Shown: one piece after another, positions 1 through 8,397 of the stretch
How positions within the stretch are numbered: position 1 is the stretch's first letter
Layout: each line of letters starts with the position of its first letter
Assembly (NCBI GenBank): GCA_023387335.1
Contig: JAEWIF010000052.1
Span: forward strand, 62,001 to 126,000
DNA: 64,000 bases
Source of the DNA: Pseudomonadota bacterium
GTDB lineage: Bacteria > Pseudomonadota > Gammaproteobacteria > Burkholderiales > Burkholderiaceae_C
Direction: 5' to 3'
Program-made: the position numbers and the translations under genes
The notes under the pieces: model-generated
Database searches by the model: none
Told to the model about the DNA's origin: nothing
The model's input: the letters and a program-made list of their open reading frames with translations, nothing else

Positions 1-438
1 GGCGCGAACGAGCTGTGGCTGCTGCCCGCGCACTTCATGCACTCGGAAGGCAACTTCCATTTCTGGGACCCGGTGAGCCGCATCCTCTTCACCGGCGACC
101 TGGGCGCCTCGCTCCTGAGCGGCGCCGAGGCGGCCAGGCCGATCCGCGAACTGGCGCCGCACCTTCCGAAGATGGAGGGCTTCCATCGCCGCTACATGGT
201 GTCCAACAAGATCCTGCGGCTGTGGGCGCGAATGGCACGCCAGCTGGACATCCGCATGATCGTGCCGCAGCACGGCGCGCCCATCGCGGGACGGCAGGCG
301 ATCAACGATTTCCTCGAGTGGATCGAGAACCTGATGTGCGGCGTGGACCTGTTCGACGACCGGGCGTACCAGCTGCCCACGGCCACGATCGATGCGCGGG
401 CGAACCGCACGCAGCCGGCGCTGCGGGCGGTGGCCTGA
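1..438 (+). CDS. MBL-fold / di-iron oxygen-binding (ODP-type) protein, C-terminal part
   Basis: The reading frame is open from base 1, so the N-terminus lies outside the window; 145 codons are visible. The segment LPAHFMHSEGNF, followed by WDPVSRILFTGDLGASL, matches the later part of a metallo-beta-lactamase fold of the ODP/flavodiiron type, where a His and an Asp (in the GDLG motif) ligate a metal pair. A further His occurs in IVPQHGAPI. Proteins of this group reduce O2 or NO, or act as redox sensors. The HxHxDH motif is off the edge, so catalytic competence cannot be judged. It converges on the LysR gene, with only 3 bp between stop codons. Confidence 0.75.
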   Translation, partial: GANELWLLPAHFMHSEGNFHFWDPVSRILFTGDLGASLLSGAEAARPIRELAPHLPKMEGFHRRYMVSNKILRLWARMARQLDIRMIVPQHGAPIAGRQAINDFLEWIENLMCGVDLFDDRAYQLPTATIDARANRTQPALRAVA

Positions 439-441
439 CGA

Positions 442-1323
442 TCACGCCGCGATGCCCTGCAGCCAGTCCAGGAAGTCGCGCAGGAACTTCGGCTTGTCGG
501 AGTCGCGCGGCACCAGCGCGAAGTACTCGCTGCCGCGGCTGATCAGCTTCGGGAACGGCGTGACGATGCGCCCGCTTTCCAGGTCGCTGTCCAGCGTGGG
601 GAAGGGCCCGATCCCCAGCCCCATGCCATCGACCACCGCCTGCAGCGTGACGAAGAAGTGATCGAAGCGCAGCGTCTGCGCCGGCCGCAGCTCGGCGCAG
701 CCGGCCGAGGCCAGCCAGTTCTCCCAGTCGCCCGGGCGTGACTCGGTGGAGAGCCAGACCGCCTGCGCCAGGTCGGCGGGCTTGCGGACCTTGCGCTGCT
801 TCAGGTAGGCCGGGCTCGCGATCACGGTGGTCTGCTCGGCGAGCAGCGGCAGCACCTCGAACTGCGCCCTGTCGTCCGCCGAGCGCCGGATGCCGACGTC
901 GAAGCTGCCGCGCAGCACGGGGTCGTTGCTGAAGGCGGTCGAGATCCGCACCTCCACCTGCGGATGCTTTGCGCGGAACGACGGCAGCTGCGGGATCAGC
1001 CAGCGCATCGCCAGCGTGGCCGGCGCGTTGACGCGGATCACCTTGGTGCTGGCCTGCTTGCCGTAGCGGCGCGCGGCGTCGCTGATGTGGTCGAACGCCG
1101 CGCTGATCTCGCGCGCGAACGCCTTGGCGTGGCCGGTGGCCACCATGCGCTGGCCCTCCTTGCGGAACAGCGGCTGGCCCAGCGCCTCCTCCAGCAGCTG
1201 GATCTGCCGGCTGATGGCGCCGTGCGTGAGGTGCAGCTCGCGCGCCGCCTCGGTGTAGCTGCCGGCTCGGGCGGTCACTTCGAACACGCGCAGGGCGTTG
1301 AGGGGCGGGAGCTGGTGCGGCAT
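442..1323 (-). CDS. LysR-family regulator (GcvA-like), probable regulator of the phnA locus
   Basis: A 293-residue protein of normal LysR length. The N-terminal winged helix-turn-helix (about residues 6-65, including GSYTEAARELHLTHGAISRQ) is followed by a LysR substrate-binding domain with the FRKEGQRM linker seen in GcvA-type members. It is divergent from the phosphonoacetate hydrolase gene with 74 bp between starts, the usual arrangement for a LysR activator and its target. In Pseudomonas fluorescens 23F a LysR protein (PhnR) controls phnA; by analogy this gene may respond to phosphonoacetate. That role is inferred from position, not from sequence. Confidence 0.88.
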   Translation of the reverse strand: MPHQLPPLNALRVFEVTARAGSYTEAARELHLTHGAISRQIQLLEEALGQPLFRKEGQRMVATGHAKAFAREISAAFDHISDAARRYGKQASTKVIRVNAPATLAMRWLIPQLPSFRAKHPQVEVRISTAFSNDPVLRGSFDVGIRRSADDRAQFEVLPLLAEQTTVIASPAYLKQRKVRKPADLAQAVWLSTESRPGDWENWLASAGCAELRPAQTLRFDHFFVTLQAVVDGMGLGIGPFPTLDSDLESGRIVTPFPKLISRGSEYFALVPRDSDKPKFLRDFLDWLQGIAA

Positions 1324-1335
1324 GTGTCAGTTTTT

Positions 1336-1351
1336 ATCACGCATGCGCGAT
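1336..1351. promoter_or_regulatory. Imperfect palindrome between the LysR gene and phnA; candidate operator
   Basis: The 16-bp segment ATCACGCATGCGCGAT is an inverted repeat with one mismatched pair and a perfect CGCATGCG core. It sits 12 bp upstream of the LysR start and 46 bp upstream of the phnA start, a suitable place for a LysR site. It does not fit T-N11-A exactly (the outer T and A are 12 apart), so it is only a candidate. Confidence 0.4.
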
Positions 1352-1397
1352 TTTTTCTCGATTGTGTGACGTTCGCTGGCGCCTTACCTTCACGGCC

Positions 1398-2621
1398 ATG
1401 GAACCTCAAACGATCTCAGTGAACGACCGCCGGTACTCGCTGCCCGGCCAGCCGACGGTGGTGGTGTGCATCGACGGCTGCGAGCAGGAGTACATCAACC
1501 AGGCCGTGCAGGCCGGCGTGGCGCCCTTCTTCGCTTCGCTGGCGCAGCGCGGCACGGTGCTCGCGGGCGATTGCGTGATGCCCTCCTTCACCAATCCCAA
1601 CAACCTGTCGATCGTCACCGGTGCGCCGCCCAGCGTGCACGGCATCTGCGGCAACTTCTTCCTAGACCCGGAGCGCGACGAGGAAGTGCTGATGAACGAC
1701 CCGCGCTACCTGCGCGCCCCCACGATCCTGGCGCGCGCCGCGTCCGCCGGCCGCAAGGTGGCGGTGGTGACGGCCAAGGACAAGCTGCGCACCCTGCTCG
1801 GCCACGGCATGAAGGGCATCTGCTTCTCGGCCGAGAAGGCCGACCAGGCGAGCGTGACGGAGAACGGCATCGACGACGTGCTCGCCAAGGTCAGGATGCC
1901 GCTGCCTTCGGTCTACAGCGCCGACCTCTCGGAGTTCGTGTTCGCCGCCGGCGTGATGCTGATGCGCACCGTGCGGCCGGACCTGATGTACCTGTCCACC
2001 ACCGACTACGTGCAGCACAAGTTCGCGCCGGGCACGGCGGGCGCCAACGAGTTCTATTCGATGATGGACCGCTACCTGGGCGAACTCGACGAGATGGGCT
2101 GCGTGCTGGCGATCACGGCCGACCACGGCATGAACGCCAAGACCGATTCGCTGGGCCGGGCCAGCATCGTGTTCCTGCAGGACGTGCTGGACCAGGCGTT
2201 CGGCGCGGGCCGCACCCGCGTGCTGCTGCCGATCACCGACCCCTACGTCGTCCACCACGGCGCGCTGGGCTCGTACGCCACCGTCTACGTCAAGGACGCC
2301 GCGCTGCGCGTCGAGGCGGCGCATCGCATCGGGGCGCTGCCGCAGGTCGAGTGCGTGCTGACGCGCGCCGAAGCCGCCGCCGAGTTCGAGCTGCCGACCG
2401 ACCGCATCGGCGACCTGGTGGTGGTGAGCGAGCGGCTGTCGGTGCTGGGCACCTCGGCCGATCGCCACGACCTCTCCGGCCTGACCGTTCCGCTGCGCTC
2501 GCACGGCGGCGGTTCCGAGCAGCGCGTGCCGCTCCTCTTCAACCGGCGGCTGCGCGACGTGCCCCAGCGGCGCCTGCGCAACTTCGACGTGATGGACCTG
2601 GCCTTGAACCAGGTGGGTTGA
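1398..2621 (+). CDS. phnA: Phosphonoacetate hydrolase
   Basis: This 407-residue alkaline-phosphatase-superfamily enzyme is predicted to cleave the C-P bond of phosphonoacetate to acetate and phosphate. The two-zinc site is readable: D26 (VCIDGCEQ), nucleophile T65 (MPSFTNPNN), D203 and H207 (TTDYVQHK), D242-H243 (TADHG) and H369 (RSHGG). Their order and spacing fit the ligands known for PhnA (Thr68, Asp211, His215, Asp250, His251, His377 in the characterised enzyme). I start at the ATG giving MEPQTISV; an in-frame extension of 12 codons upstream lacks family features. It is followed by a Bug protein and a Na/Pi transporter and is divergent from a LysR gene. Related nucleotide pyrophosphatases are the main alternative, but the motif set favours PhnA. 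Confidence 0.87.
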   Translation: MEPQTISVNDRRYSLPGQPTVVVCIDGCEQEYINQAVQAGVAPFFASLAQRGTVLAGDCVMPSFTNPNNLSIVTGAPPSVHGICGNFFLDPERDEEVLMNDPRYLRAPTILARAASAGRKVAVVTAKDKLRTLLGHGMKGICFSAEKADQASVTENGIDDVLAKVRMPLPSVYSADLSEFVFAAGVMLMRTVRPDLMYLSTTDYVQHKFAPGTAGANEFYSMMDRYLGELDEMGCVLAITADHGMNAKTDSLGRASIVFLQDVLDQAFGAGRTRVLLPITDPYVVHHGALGSYATVYVKDAALRVEAAHRIGALPQVECVLTRAEAAAEFELPTDRIGDLVVVSERLSVLGTSADRHDLSGLTVPLRSHGGGSEQRVPLLFNRRLRDVPQRRLRNFDVMDLALNQVG

Positions 2622-2638
2622 CGGCACCCTGCGCCGTC
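2620..2638 (+). repeat. Intercistronic hairpin between phnA and the Bug gene
   Basis: GACGGC and GCCGTC are perfect 6-bp arms around a 7-nt loop, beginning at the phnA stop codon and ending 19 bp before the next start. No T-run follows, so it is more likely an RNA-processing or partial attenuation element than a strong terminator. Confidence 0.45.
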
Positions 2639-2657
2639 GGACGAGAAGGAGACAAGA

Positions 2658-3626
2658 GTGACCAGAAAAAGATTCGGTTGTGCCCTCGCGTGCGCAGGGA
2701 TGCTGGCAAGTGCCGGCGCGTGGGCCCAGGCCTTTCCGGCCAAGCCGGTCCGCATGGTGGTCGGGTTCGCCGCCGGCGGGTCCACCGACAAGCTGGCGCG
2801 CGTGCTGGCGCAGCGCATGGGCGAGGTGCTCGGGCAGTCCGTGGTGGTGGAGAATCGCCCCGGCGCGGCCGGCAACATCGCGGCCGAACTGGTGGCCGGC
2901 TCGCCGCCGGACGGCTACACGGTGTTCATGGCCACGGTGAGCAGCCAGGCGATCAATCCGCACCTGTACAAGCTGAAGTTCGACCCGATCAGGAGCTTCG
3001 AGCCGGTCACGCTGGTCGCCAAGTACCCGTTGCTGCTGGTGGTGCCGCCGCAGATCCCGGTGAACAGCGTGCAGGACCTGGTCTCCTACGCCAAGGCGAA
3101 CGCGGGCAAGACCTTCTTCGCCTCCTCGGGCAGCGGCTCGCCGGCGCACCTGGCGGGCGAGATCTTCAAGGGCGTGACGGGCACCGAGGTCAAGCACGTG
3201 CCGTACAAGGGCGGCGGGCCCGCGATGCTCGCGCTGATGGCCAACGAGGTGCAGTTCGGCTTCGAGACGATCCCCAGCGCCATCGGCCATGCGCGCAGCG
3301 GCAAGCTGCGCGGCATCGGCGTCACCTCGGACAGCCGCTCGGGCGCGGCGCCCGACCTGCCCACGATGCAGGAGTCCGGCCTCAAGGGCTTCTCCGTCAC
3401 CTCGTGGGCCGGGCTGCTGGCGCCCGCCGGCACGCCCAGGGACGTGATGGCGAAGCTCACCAATGCGACCCTCACCTCGCTCAACAGCCCCACGGTGAAA
3501 GCCGCGCTCGCGGCCGACGGCGCCGAGCCGGGCGGCGGCTCGCCGGCGGCGTTCGGCAAGTTCATGGCCGACGAGCTCAAGGCCTGGGGCGAGGTCGTGC
3601 GCAACTCGGGCGCCAAGGTCGACTGA
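2658..3626 (+). CDS. Bug-family (TctC-like) periplasmic solute-binding protein, first of five
   Basis: A 322-residue exported protein with a signal peptide cleaved around AWAQA. The Bug signature follows: FPAKPVRMVVGFAAGGSTDKLAR, then NRPGAAGNIAAE, and the late KHVPYKGGGPAMLAL motif. Bug proteins bind carboxylates and related organic anions in the periplasm. The start is GTG, chosen because GAAGGAGACAAGA lies just before it. It lies 36 bp after phnA and 4 bp before the Na/Pi transporter gene, so it probably belongs to one transcript and may capture phosphonoacetate. No tctA or tctB gene is nearby, so the membrane partner is unknown. The ligand is an inference from context. Confidence 0.9.
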   Translation: MTRKRFGCALACAGMLASAGAWAQAFPAKPVRMVVGFAAGGSTDKLARVLAQRMGEVLGQSVVVENRPGAAGNIAAELVAGSPPDGYTVFMATVSSQAINPHLYKLKFDPIRSFEPVTLVAKYPLLLVVPPQIPVNSVQDLVSYAKANAGKTFFASSGSGSPAHLAGEIFKGVTGTEVKHVPYKGGGPAMLALMANEVQFGFETIPSAIGHARSGKLRGIGVTSDSRSGAAPDLPTMQESGLKGFSVTSWAGLLAPAGTPRDVMAKLTNATLTSLNSPTVKAALAADGAEPGGGSPAAFGKFMADELKAWGEVVRNSGAKVD

Positions 3627-3630
3627 GGGG

Positions 3631-5238
3631 ATGACGCACCTGCTGAACCTGTTGGCGGCCGTCGCGCTGCTGGTGTGGGGCACCTCCCTGGTCCGCACGG
3701 GCATCCTGCGCGTCTTCGGCGCCAACCTGCGGCAGGTGCTGGCGCGCAGCATAGGCACGCGGCCGGCGGCGGCGCTGGCCGGGCTGGGCGTCACGGCCCT
3801 GGTGCAGTCCAGCACGGCCACGGCGCTGATCGTCTCGTCGTTCGTCGGCCAGGGCCTGGTGGCCCTGCCGACGGCGCTGGCCGTGATGCTGGGCGCCGAC
3901 GTGGGCACCAGCCTGATGTCGGTGGTGTTCTCGTTCGATCTCTCCTGGCTGTCGCCGCTGCTGATCCTGCTGGGCGTGGTGCTGTTCATCACGCGGCCCT
4001 CCACGCCGGTGGGTCGGCTGGGCCGGGTGCTGATCGGCCTCGGGCTGATGCTGCTGGCGCTGCGGCTGGTGTCGGAATCGACCGGCGTGATGATGAAGTC
4101 GGCGGTCGCGCGCGAGCTGCTGCACTCGCTGTCCAGCGACCTGCTGCTGGAGATCACGGTGGGCGCCGTGATGACGATCGCGGCCTATTCCAGCCTGGCC
4201 ATCGTGCTGCTGACGGCCACGCTCGCGGGTTCCGGGACGATCCCGCTCGACGTCGCGTTCGGCCTGATCCTGGGCGCCAACGTGGGCGGCGGCCTGCTCG
4301 GCGTGCTCGCCACCGCGAAGTCGCCGGTCGAGGTGCGGCAGGTGCCGCTGGGCAACCTGGTGTTCAAGGTGGCGGGCGTGGGGGCCGCGGCGCCTTTCAT
4401 CGGCCTGGTGCTCGGGTTGCTGCAGCCGCACCTGGCGAACCCGGCTTCCGCCGTGGTGCTGTTCCACCTGGTCTTCAACAGCGGGGTCGCCCTGGCCTTC
4501 CTGGGCCTCACGCAGGTGGTGTCACGCGGGGTCGAGCGCTGCCTGCCCAAGCCGCAGGACGGCGCGGTGGCCACCCGCCCGCGCCACCTCGATCCTTCGG
4601 CGCTGGCCACGCCCTCGCTGGCCATCTCCTGCGCGGCGCGTGAAGCGCTGCACCAGGCCGACGTGGTGGAAAGCATGCTGCTGGGCACGCTCACGGTGCT
4701 GAAGAACGACGACCTGCGGCTGGCCGGGGAACTGCGCAGGCTCGACGACACGGTCGACGAGCTCTATTCGGCGATCAAGTACTACCTGGCCCGGCTCTCG
4801 CGCGAGGCCCTCGGCGAGGAAGAGAGCCGGCGCTGGACCGACATCATCAGCTTCACGATCAACATGGAGCAGATCGGCGACGCCGTCGAGCGCATCCTGA
4901 TCGACATCGAGGACAAGAAGATCCGCAAGGGCCGCCGCTTCTCCGACGCCGGCATGGCCGAGATCTGCGAGCTGCATGCGCGCCTGGTCGACAACCTGCG
5001 GCTGGGGATGAGCGTGTTCCTGTACGGGTCGGCGCGCGATGCGCAGAAGCTGCTGGAGGAGAAGGCGCGCTTTCGCGACCTTCAGCGCGCCTGCGCGGGC
5101 AACCACCTCACGCGCCTGTCCGAGAACACCGTGCAGAGCATGGAGACCAGCTCGCTGCACCTGGACCTGATCGGCGAGCTGAAGCGGATCAACTCGCACA
5201 TCTGCTCGGTCGCGTATCCGGTGCTGCGGCCGAACTAG
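3631..5238 (+). CDS. Na+/phosphate cotransporter (NptA/YjbB type) with PhoU-like C-terminal domain
   Basis: A 535-residue inner-membrane protein. The N-terminal half has many hydrophobic segments and the Na/Pi cotransporter motif VQSSTATALIVSS (Q59-S-S), echoed by AYSSLAIVLLTATLAGSG in the second repeat. The C-terminal part (about 330-530) is helical and hydrophilic, resembling PhoU (LDDTVDELYSAIKYYLARLSRE). It starts 4 bp after the Bug gene. In this setting it would move the phosphate released by PhnA; E. coli YjbB, of the same family, exports phosphate. Either direction is possible from sequence alone. Confidence 0.88.
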   Translation: MTHLLNLLAAVALLVWGTSLVRTGILRVFGANLRQVLARSIGTRPAAALAGLGVTALVQSSTATALIVSSFVGQGLVALPTALAVMLGADVGTSLMSVVFSFDLSWLSPLLILLGVVLFITRPSTPVGRLGRVLIGLGLMLLALRLVSESTGVMMKSAVARELLHSLSSDLLLEITVGAVMTIAAYSSLAIVLLTATLAGSGTIPLDVAFGLILGANVGGGLLGVLATAKSPVEVRQVPLGNLVFKVAGVGAAAPFIGLVLGLLQPHLANPASAVVLFHLVFNSGVALAFLGLTQVVSRGVERCLPKPQDGAVATRPRHLDPSALATPSLAISCAAREALHQADVVESMLLGTLTVLKNDDLRLAGELRRLDDTVDELYSAIKYYLARLSREALGEEESRRWTDIISFTINMEQIGDAVERILIDIEDKKIRKGRRFSDAGMAEICELHARLVDNLRLGMSVFLYGSARDAQKLLEEKARFRDLQRACAGNHLTRLSENTVQSMETSSLHLDLIGELKRINSHICSVAYPVLRPN

Positions 5239-6131
5239 GGTTTCACCGGCTCGATGGAGACGCGCAGCAGTTCCTGGCGCAGCTCCTGCAGCTTGGCCTT
5301 GAGCACCTTGCGGTTGTCCGCGCCCATGCGCAGCAGCATCTTCTGGCCGGAGGCCAGGCCCTGCAGCTGCGGGTCGGCGAATTCGTAGCGTGTCCAGGGC
5401 CGCGCGGAAGCGATCGGGCCCTTCACCTCGGTGAGCGTGAGCTTCGGCGGCTGCGCGGGCTCGGGCGTCGCCAGCAGGAGGTCGATCACTTCGAACGTGC
5501 GCGCATGCAGCGAGCGGTTGCCGAAGCCGAGTTCGCGCCACGCCTGGTCGAGCACCGGGTACATGCGGCGGTAGAGGCCCACCGCCTGCGCGGCGTTGAC
5601 GGAACCCGCGAACGCGACGAAGGGGCTGTAGCGCAGCGAGTTCTCGGCGGCCATCACCTGCGAGCCGGCTTGCGCCGAGACGACGAAGCGTCCGGGAGGC
5701 GGTTGCACCGGCCACACCGGCACCGGCGCGTGCTCGCGGCCCAGGTTGTCGAGCGTGGCGACGAACTTGCGCGGGAAGTCCGTGGTCTCCAGGAACTTCA
5801 GGACGGAGTCGCGGCCCAGCAGCTGCGTAAGCGCGGCGGTGACGTCCTGCGCCTTCACGACCTCATCCGCGGCAGGTGGCTGCACCTCGGTCGGCAGCGC
5901 GGCGGTGGGCGTGCTCTCTTGCGGCTGCGCGGCGCTTTCCTGGGCGGGCGGCGTCTGGACCACCCTGGACATCTGCGGATGCGACATCCAGTACCAGCCG
6001 GCGGCGGCGGCCGCGAGGGCGACCAGCACCGCGATGATGAAGACCGGCGCCATCGAACGCCGGCGGCGCTGCGCCCGCGGCTGCGACTGCCGCGAATGGG
6101 AGAACGTGGGCTCTCGTCGTGTATCGATCAT
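5235..6131 (-). CDS. DUF3014 family membrane-anchored protein
   Basis: A 298-residue protein with a basic N-terminus, one transmembrane helix (about residues 28-48, ending GWYWMSHP), and a Pro/Ala/Gln-rich linker. The C-terminal domain carries the DUF3014 pattern (LLGRDSVLKFLETTDFPRKF, SLRYSPFVAF, RRMYPVLDQAWRELGF). The topology suggests a cytoplasmic tail and a periplasmic domain. Function is unknown in the family. Its stop overlaps the stop of the Na/Pi transporter gene by 4 bp in convergent orientation, so it is a separate unit. Confidence 0.82.
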   Translation of the reverse strand: MIDTRREPTFSHSRQSQPRAQRRRRSMAPVFIIAVLVALAAAAAGWYWMSHPQMSRVVQTPPAQESAAQPQESTPTAALPTEVQPPAADEVVKAQDVTAALTQLLGRDSVLKFLETTDFPRKFVATLDNLGREHAPVPVWPVQPPPGRFVVSAQAGSQVMAAENSLRYSPFVAFAGSVNAAQAVGLYRRMYPVLDQAWRELGFGNRSLHARTFEVIDLLLATPEPAQPPKLTLTEVKGPIASARPWTRYEFADPQLQGLASGQKMLLRMGADNRKVLKAKLQELRQELLRVSIEPVKP

Positions 6132-6300
6132 CCCCGCATGCTGCGCGCATTCACGCTCAGCCTCAATACCCGTTGCCCCGCAGGATCGTTACGAACGAGG
6201 CTCATCCGTTTCAGAGAGCGACAACGCCCGCTGACACGATCTTCAGACGACAGCCCGGCCATCGCCCCGCGCCGCGCTCCGATAGTCGAGGACTCTTGCG

Positions 6301-7497
6301 GTGTTCTCCATGGCATCCAGGTTCCTGCGCCGCGCTTGCACGGTCGCGTTGGCCGCTTCCGCGGCCTTCATCACCACGGCCTGCGGCGGCGGAGGCGCCG
6401 ACGACGCGGCCCCGGCGCCCTCCCCCGCACCGGCGGCAGCGGCCGGGCCCGCCTCGCGCCTGATCGTCGCCGGCGACAGCCTGGCCGACGTCGGCACCTT
6501 CGGCCTGAAGGCGACGGTGCAGAACGCGGCCAACCCATCCGTGGGCTATCCGGTCTATCCGGAACTGGTCGGATCGGCGCTGGGCTTGGGCCGCCAGTGC
6601 AATTTCTTCACCAGCACCGACGGGACCGCGATCACCACCACGTTCACCTCCAACCCGGGCTGCACCAACTTCGCGGTGGGCGGCGCTCAGGTCGTGAACC
6701 CGGTCACCCGGCGCGGCAACGAAGTGCCGCTCTCGCTGCAGTTCCAGCTGGAGTCGGCCGTGGCCGCGAACGGCGGTGCGTGGCAAGGCGGCGACCTCAT
6801 CCTCATCGATGCCGGCAGCAACGACGCGGCCGGGCTGGCGGACGCCTACCTCGATGCGCGCGGCGGCGCCGGCGGCGACCAGGCCGTCTTCCTCGCGCTG
6901 CTGCGGCAGCAGCTCGACACCTCGGAGATCACTCAGTCGCTCGCGCAATCGGACGGCGAGTCGGTGGCCGCGGGCCTCTACATGCAGCGCCTGGCGCAGA
7001 CCTTCTGGAACACGGTGAAGGCGAACACGCTCGACAAGGGTGCGACGCGCGTCGCGCTGGTCGAGGTGCCGGACATCACCTTGACACCGAGGTTCCGCGG
7101 CATCGCGGCGGACCTCTCGACCACCGAAGGCGCCGCAGCGGCCACCGCTTTCCAGACGGCGCTGCGGCAATGGATCGTCGGCTTCAACACCGAGCTGCGC
7201 CGGCTCGCGGCCGGCGATGCGCGCGTGGCGGTGGTGCCGTACTTCGCGGACTTCAGCGCGCAGAACACGAACCCCGCCGCTTCCGGGCTGACGAACTCGA
7301 CGCAGGCCTCCTGCCCGCCGCAAGGCGACTTCCCGGCCTGCACGGACGCGGCGCTGGATGCCGCGCCGCCGGCCGGCCTGGCCCCGGGCTGGTGGAAGAC
7401 CTGGTTCTACTCCGACAACTTCCACCCGTCGCCGCGCGGGCACGAACTGCTGGCGGCCAGCGTGAACAACGCGCTGGCGCAAGCCGGCTGGCGCTGA
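6301..7497 (+). CDS. Secreted SGNH/GDSL-family esterase
   Basis: A 398-residue protein with an N-terminal export signal ending in AFITTACGGGG; the Cys suggests a lipoprotein, although the -3 residue is Thr rather than the usual Leu. The SGNH blocks are clear: GDSLADVG with the nucleophile Ser, LILIDAGSNDA with the block III Asn, and DNFHPSPRGHELL with the Asp/His pair. It is likely an extracytoplasmic esterase or lipase of the kind fused to autotransporters, but no beta-barrel domain is present. The GTG start at 6301 and an ATG three codons downstream are both possible. It is divergent from the DUF3014 gene and followed by the convergent dioxygenase gene. Confidence 0.85.
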   Translation: MFSMASRFLRRACTVALAASAAFITTACGGGGADDAAPAPSPAPAAAAGPASRLIVAGDSLADVGTFGLKATVQNAANPSVGYPVYPELVGSALGLGRQCNFFTSTDGTAITTTFTSNPGCTNFAVGGAQVVNPVTRRGNEVPLSLQFQLESAVAANGGAWQGGDLILIDAGSNDAAGLADAYLDARGGAGGDQAVFLALLRQQLDTSEITQSLAQSDGESVAAGLYMQRLAQTFWNTVKANTLDKGATRVALVEVPDITLTPRFRGIAADLSTTEGAAAATAFQTALRQWIVGFNTELRRLAAGDARVAVVPYFADFSAQNTNPAASGLTNSTQASCPPQGDFPACTDAALDAAPPAGLAPGWWKTWFYSDNFHPSPRGHELLAASVNNALAQAGWR

Positions 7498-7510
7498 AGC
7501 CGGGCGCCGG

Positions 7511-8389
7511 TCACGCCGCGAGCAGCATCGCTTCCGGCGTGTCGTTGACCGTGGTGCGGCGCAGCTCGCGACGTTCGCTGACGTCGTAGCGGCGGCCGCG
7601 GTGCAGCGTGCTGCGGTTGTCCCAGATGACCAGGTCGCCCACCTGCCACTTGTGGGTGTAGACGTTCTCGCGGCGGGTCGCGTGCTCCAGCAGGTCCTGC
7701 AGGTACATGCGGCTCTCGGCCGTGGGCCAGCCCAGGATCTGGCGCGCGTGCACGCCGACGAACAGCACCTTGCGGCCCGAGCCGCGATGGGTGTCCGCCA
7801 GCGGCCAGATGGCGGGCGGGATCTCCTTCTTCTGCTCGTCGGTGTAGGCGTCGTCGCCGAGCAGGATGCGCGTGTGCAGCGCGAAGTGCTCGGCCTTCAG
7901 GTCCTGGATCTCGGCGCGGGTGCGCTCGTCCAGCGTGTCGTAGGCATGGCGCAGGTCGGCGAACTCGGTGTCGCCGCCCCAGCTGGGCTTGATCACGCAA
8001 TGCAGCATCGAATACGCCGCGCGCGGGTCCATGAACGAGCTGTCGCTGTGCCACAGCTGGTTGGCGAAGTTCGACAGGTTCTTGGGCGAATCGCGGCGCG
8101 CCACGTTGCCCTGCGCATCCACGTTGGAGATGTCGATCAGGCGCTCGTCCTCCAGCCGCTCGGGCCGCTTGAACACGCGCTTGAGGCCGATGTCCAGCGG
8201 GCCGAACTGCTTGGCGAAGTCCAGCTGCTGCTGCGGCGTGAGCGGCTGGCCGCGCCACACCAGCACGGCGTACTCGTTCATCGCGGCGTTGATCGCGCGC
8301 ACGTCGCGATCGGCGAGCGGCTTGGAAAGATCGAGGCCGCTGGCCTCGGCGGCGAAGACGTCGTGCAGGGGCTTGAGGTTCAGGCTCAT
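7511..8389 (-). CDS. TfdA-like 2-oxoglutarate/Fe(II)-dependent dioxygenase
   Basis: A 292-residue cytosolic TauD/TfdA enzyme. The iron ligands are H114 and D116 (LWHSDSSF) and H263 (TLHRGRRYD), with R274 to bind 2-oxoglutarate and R278 beside it. These numbers coincide with those described for the 2,4-D dioxygenase TfdA of Cupriavidus, and segments such as FANQLWHSDSSF, EHATRRE and VGDLVIWDNR look TfdA-like along the whole length. It may hydroxylate an aryloxyacetate or another carboxylate whose ether bond then breaks. It is the second gene of a pair with a Bug protein (8 bp gap) opposite an IclR regulator. The substrate is not provable from sequence; TauD-type sulfonates are the alternative. 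Confidence 0.85.
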   Translation of the reverse strand: MSLNLKPLHDVFAAEASGLDLSKPLADRDVRAINAAMNEYAVLVWRGQPLTPQQQLDFAKQFGPLDIGLKRVFKRPERLEDERLIDISNVDAQGNVARRDSPKNLSNFANQLWHSDSSFMDPRAAYSMLHCVIKPSWGGDTEFADLRHAYDTLDERTRAEIQDLKAEHFALHTRILLGDDAYTDEQKKEIPPAIWPLADTHRGSGRKVLFVGVHARQILGWPTAESRMYLQDLLEHATRRENVYTHKWQVGDLVIWDNRSTLHRGRRYDVSERRELRRTTVNDTPEAMLLAA

Positions 8390-8397
8390 GGCAATGC

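Noticed and set aside
1662..4157. Very long open frame on the minus strand opposite phnA, Bug and the Na/Pi gene
   Set aside because: It lies antisense to three well-supported genes, has a His/Arg/Gln-rich biased composition and shows no domain; typical of shadow frames in GC-rich DNA.
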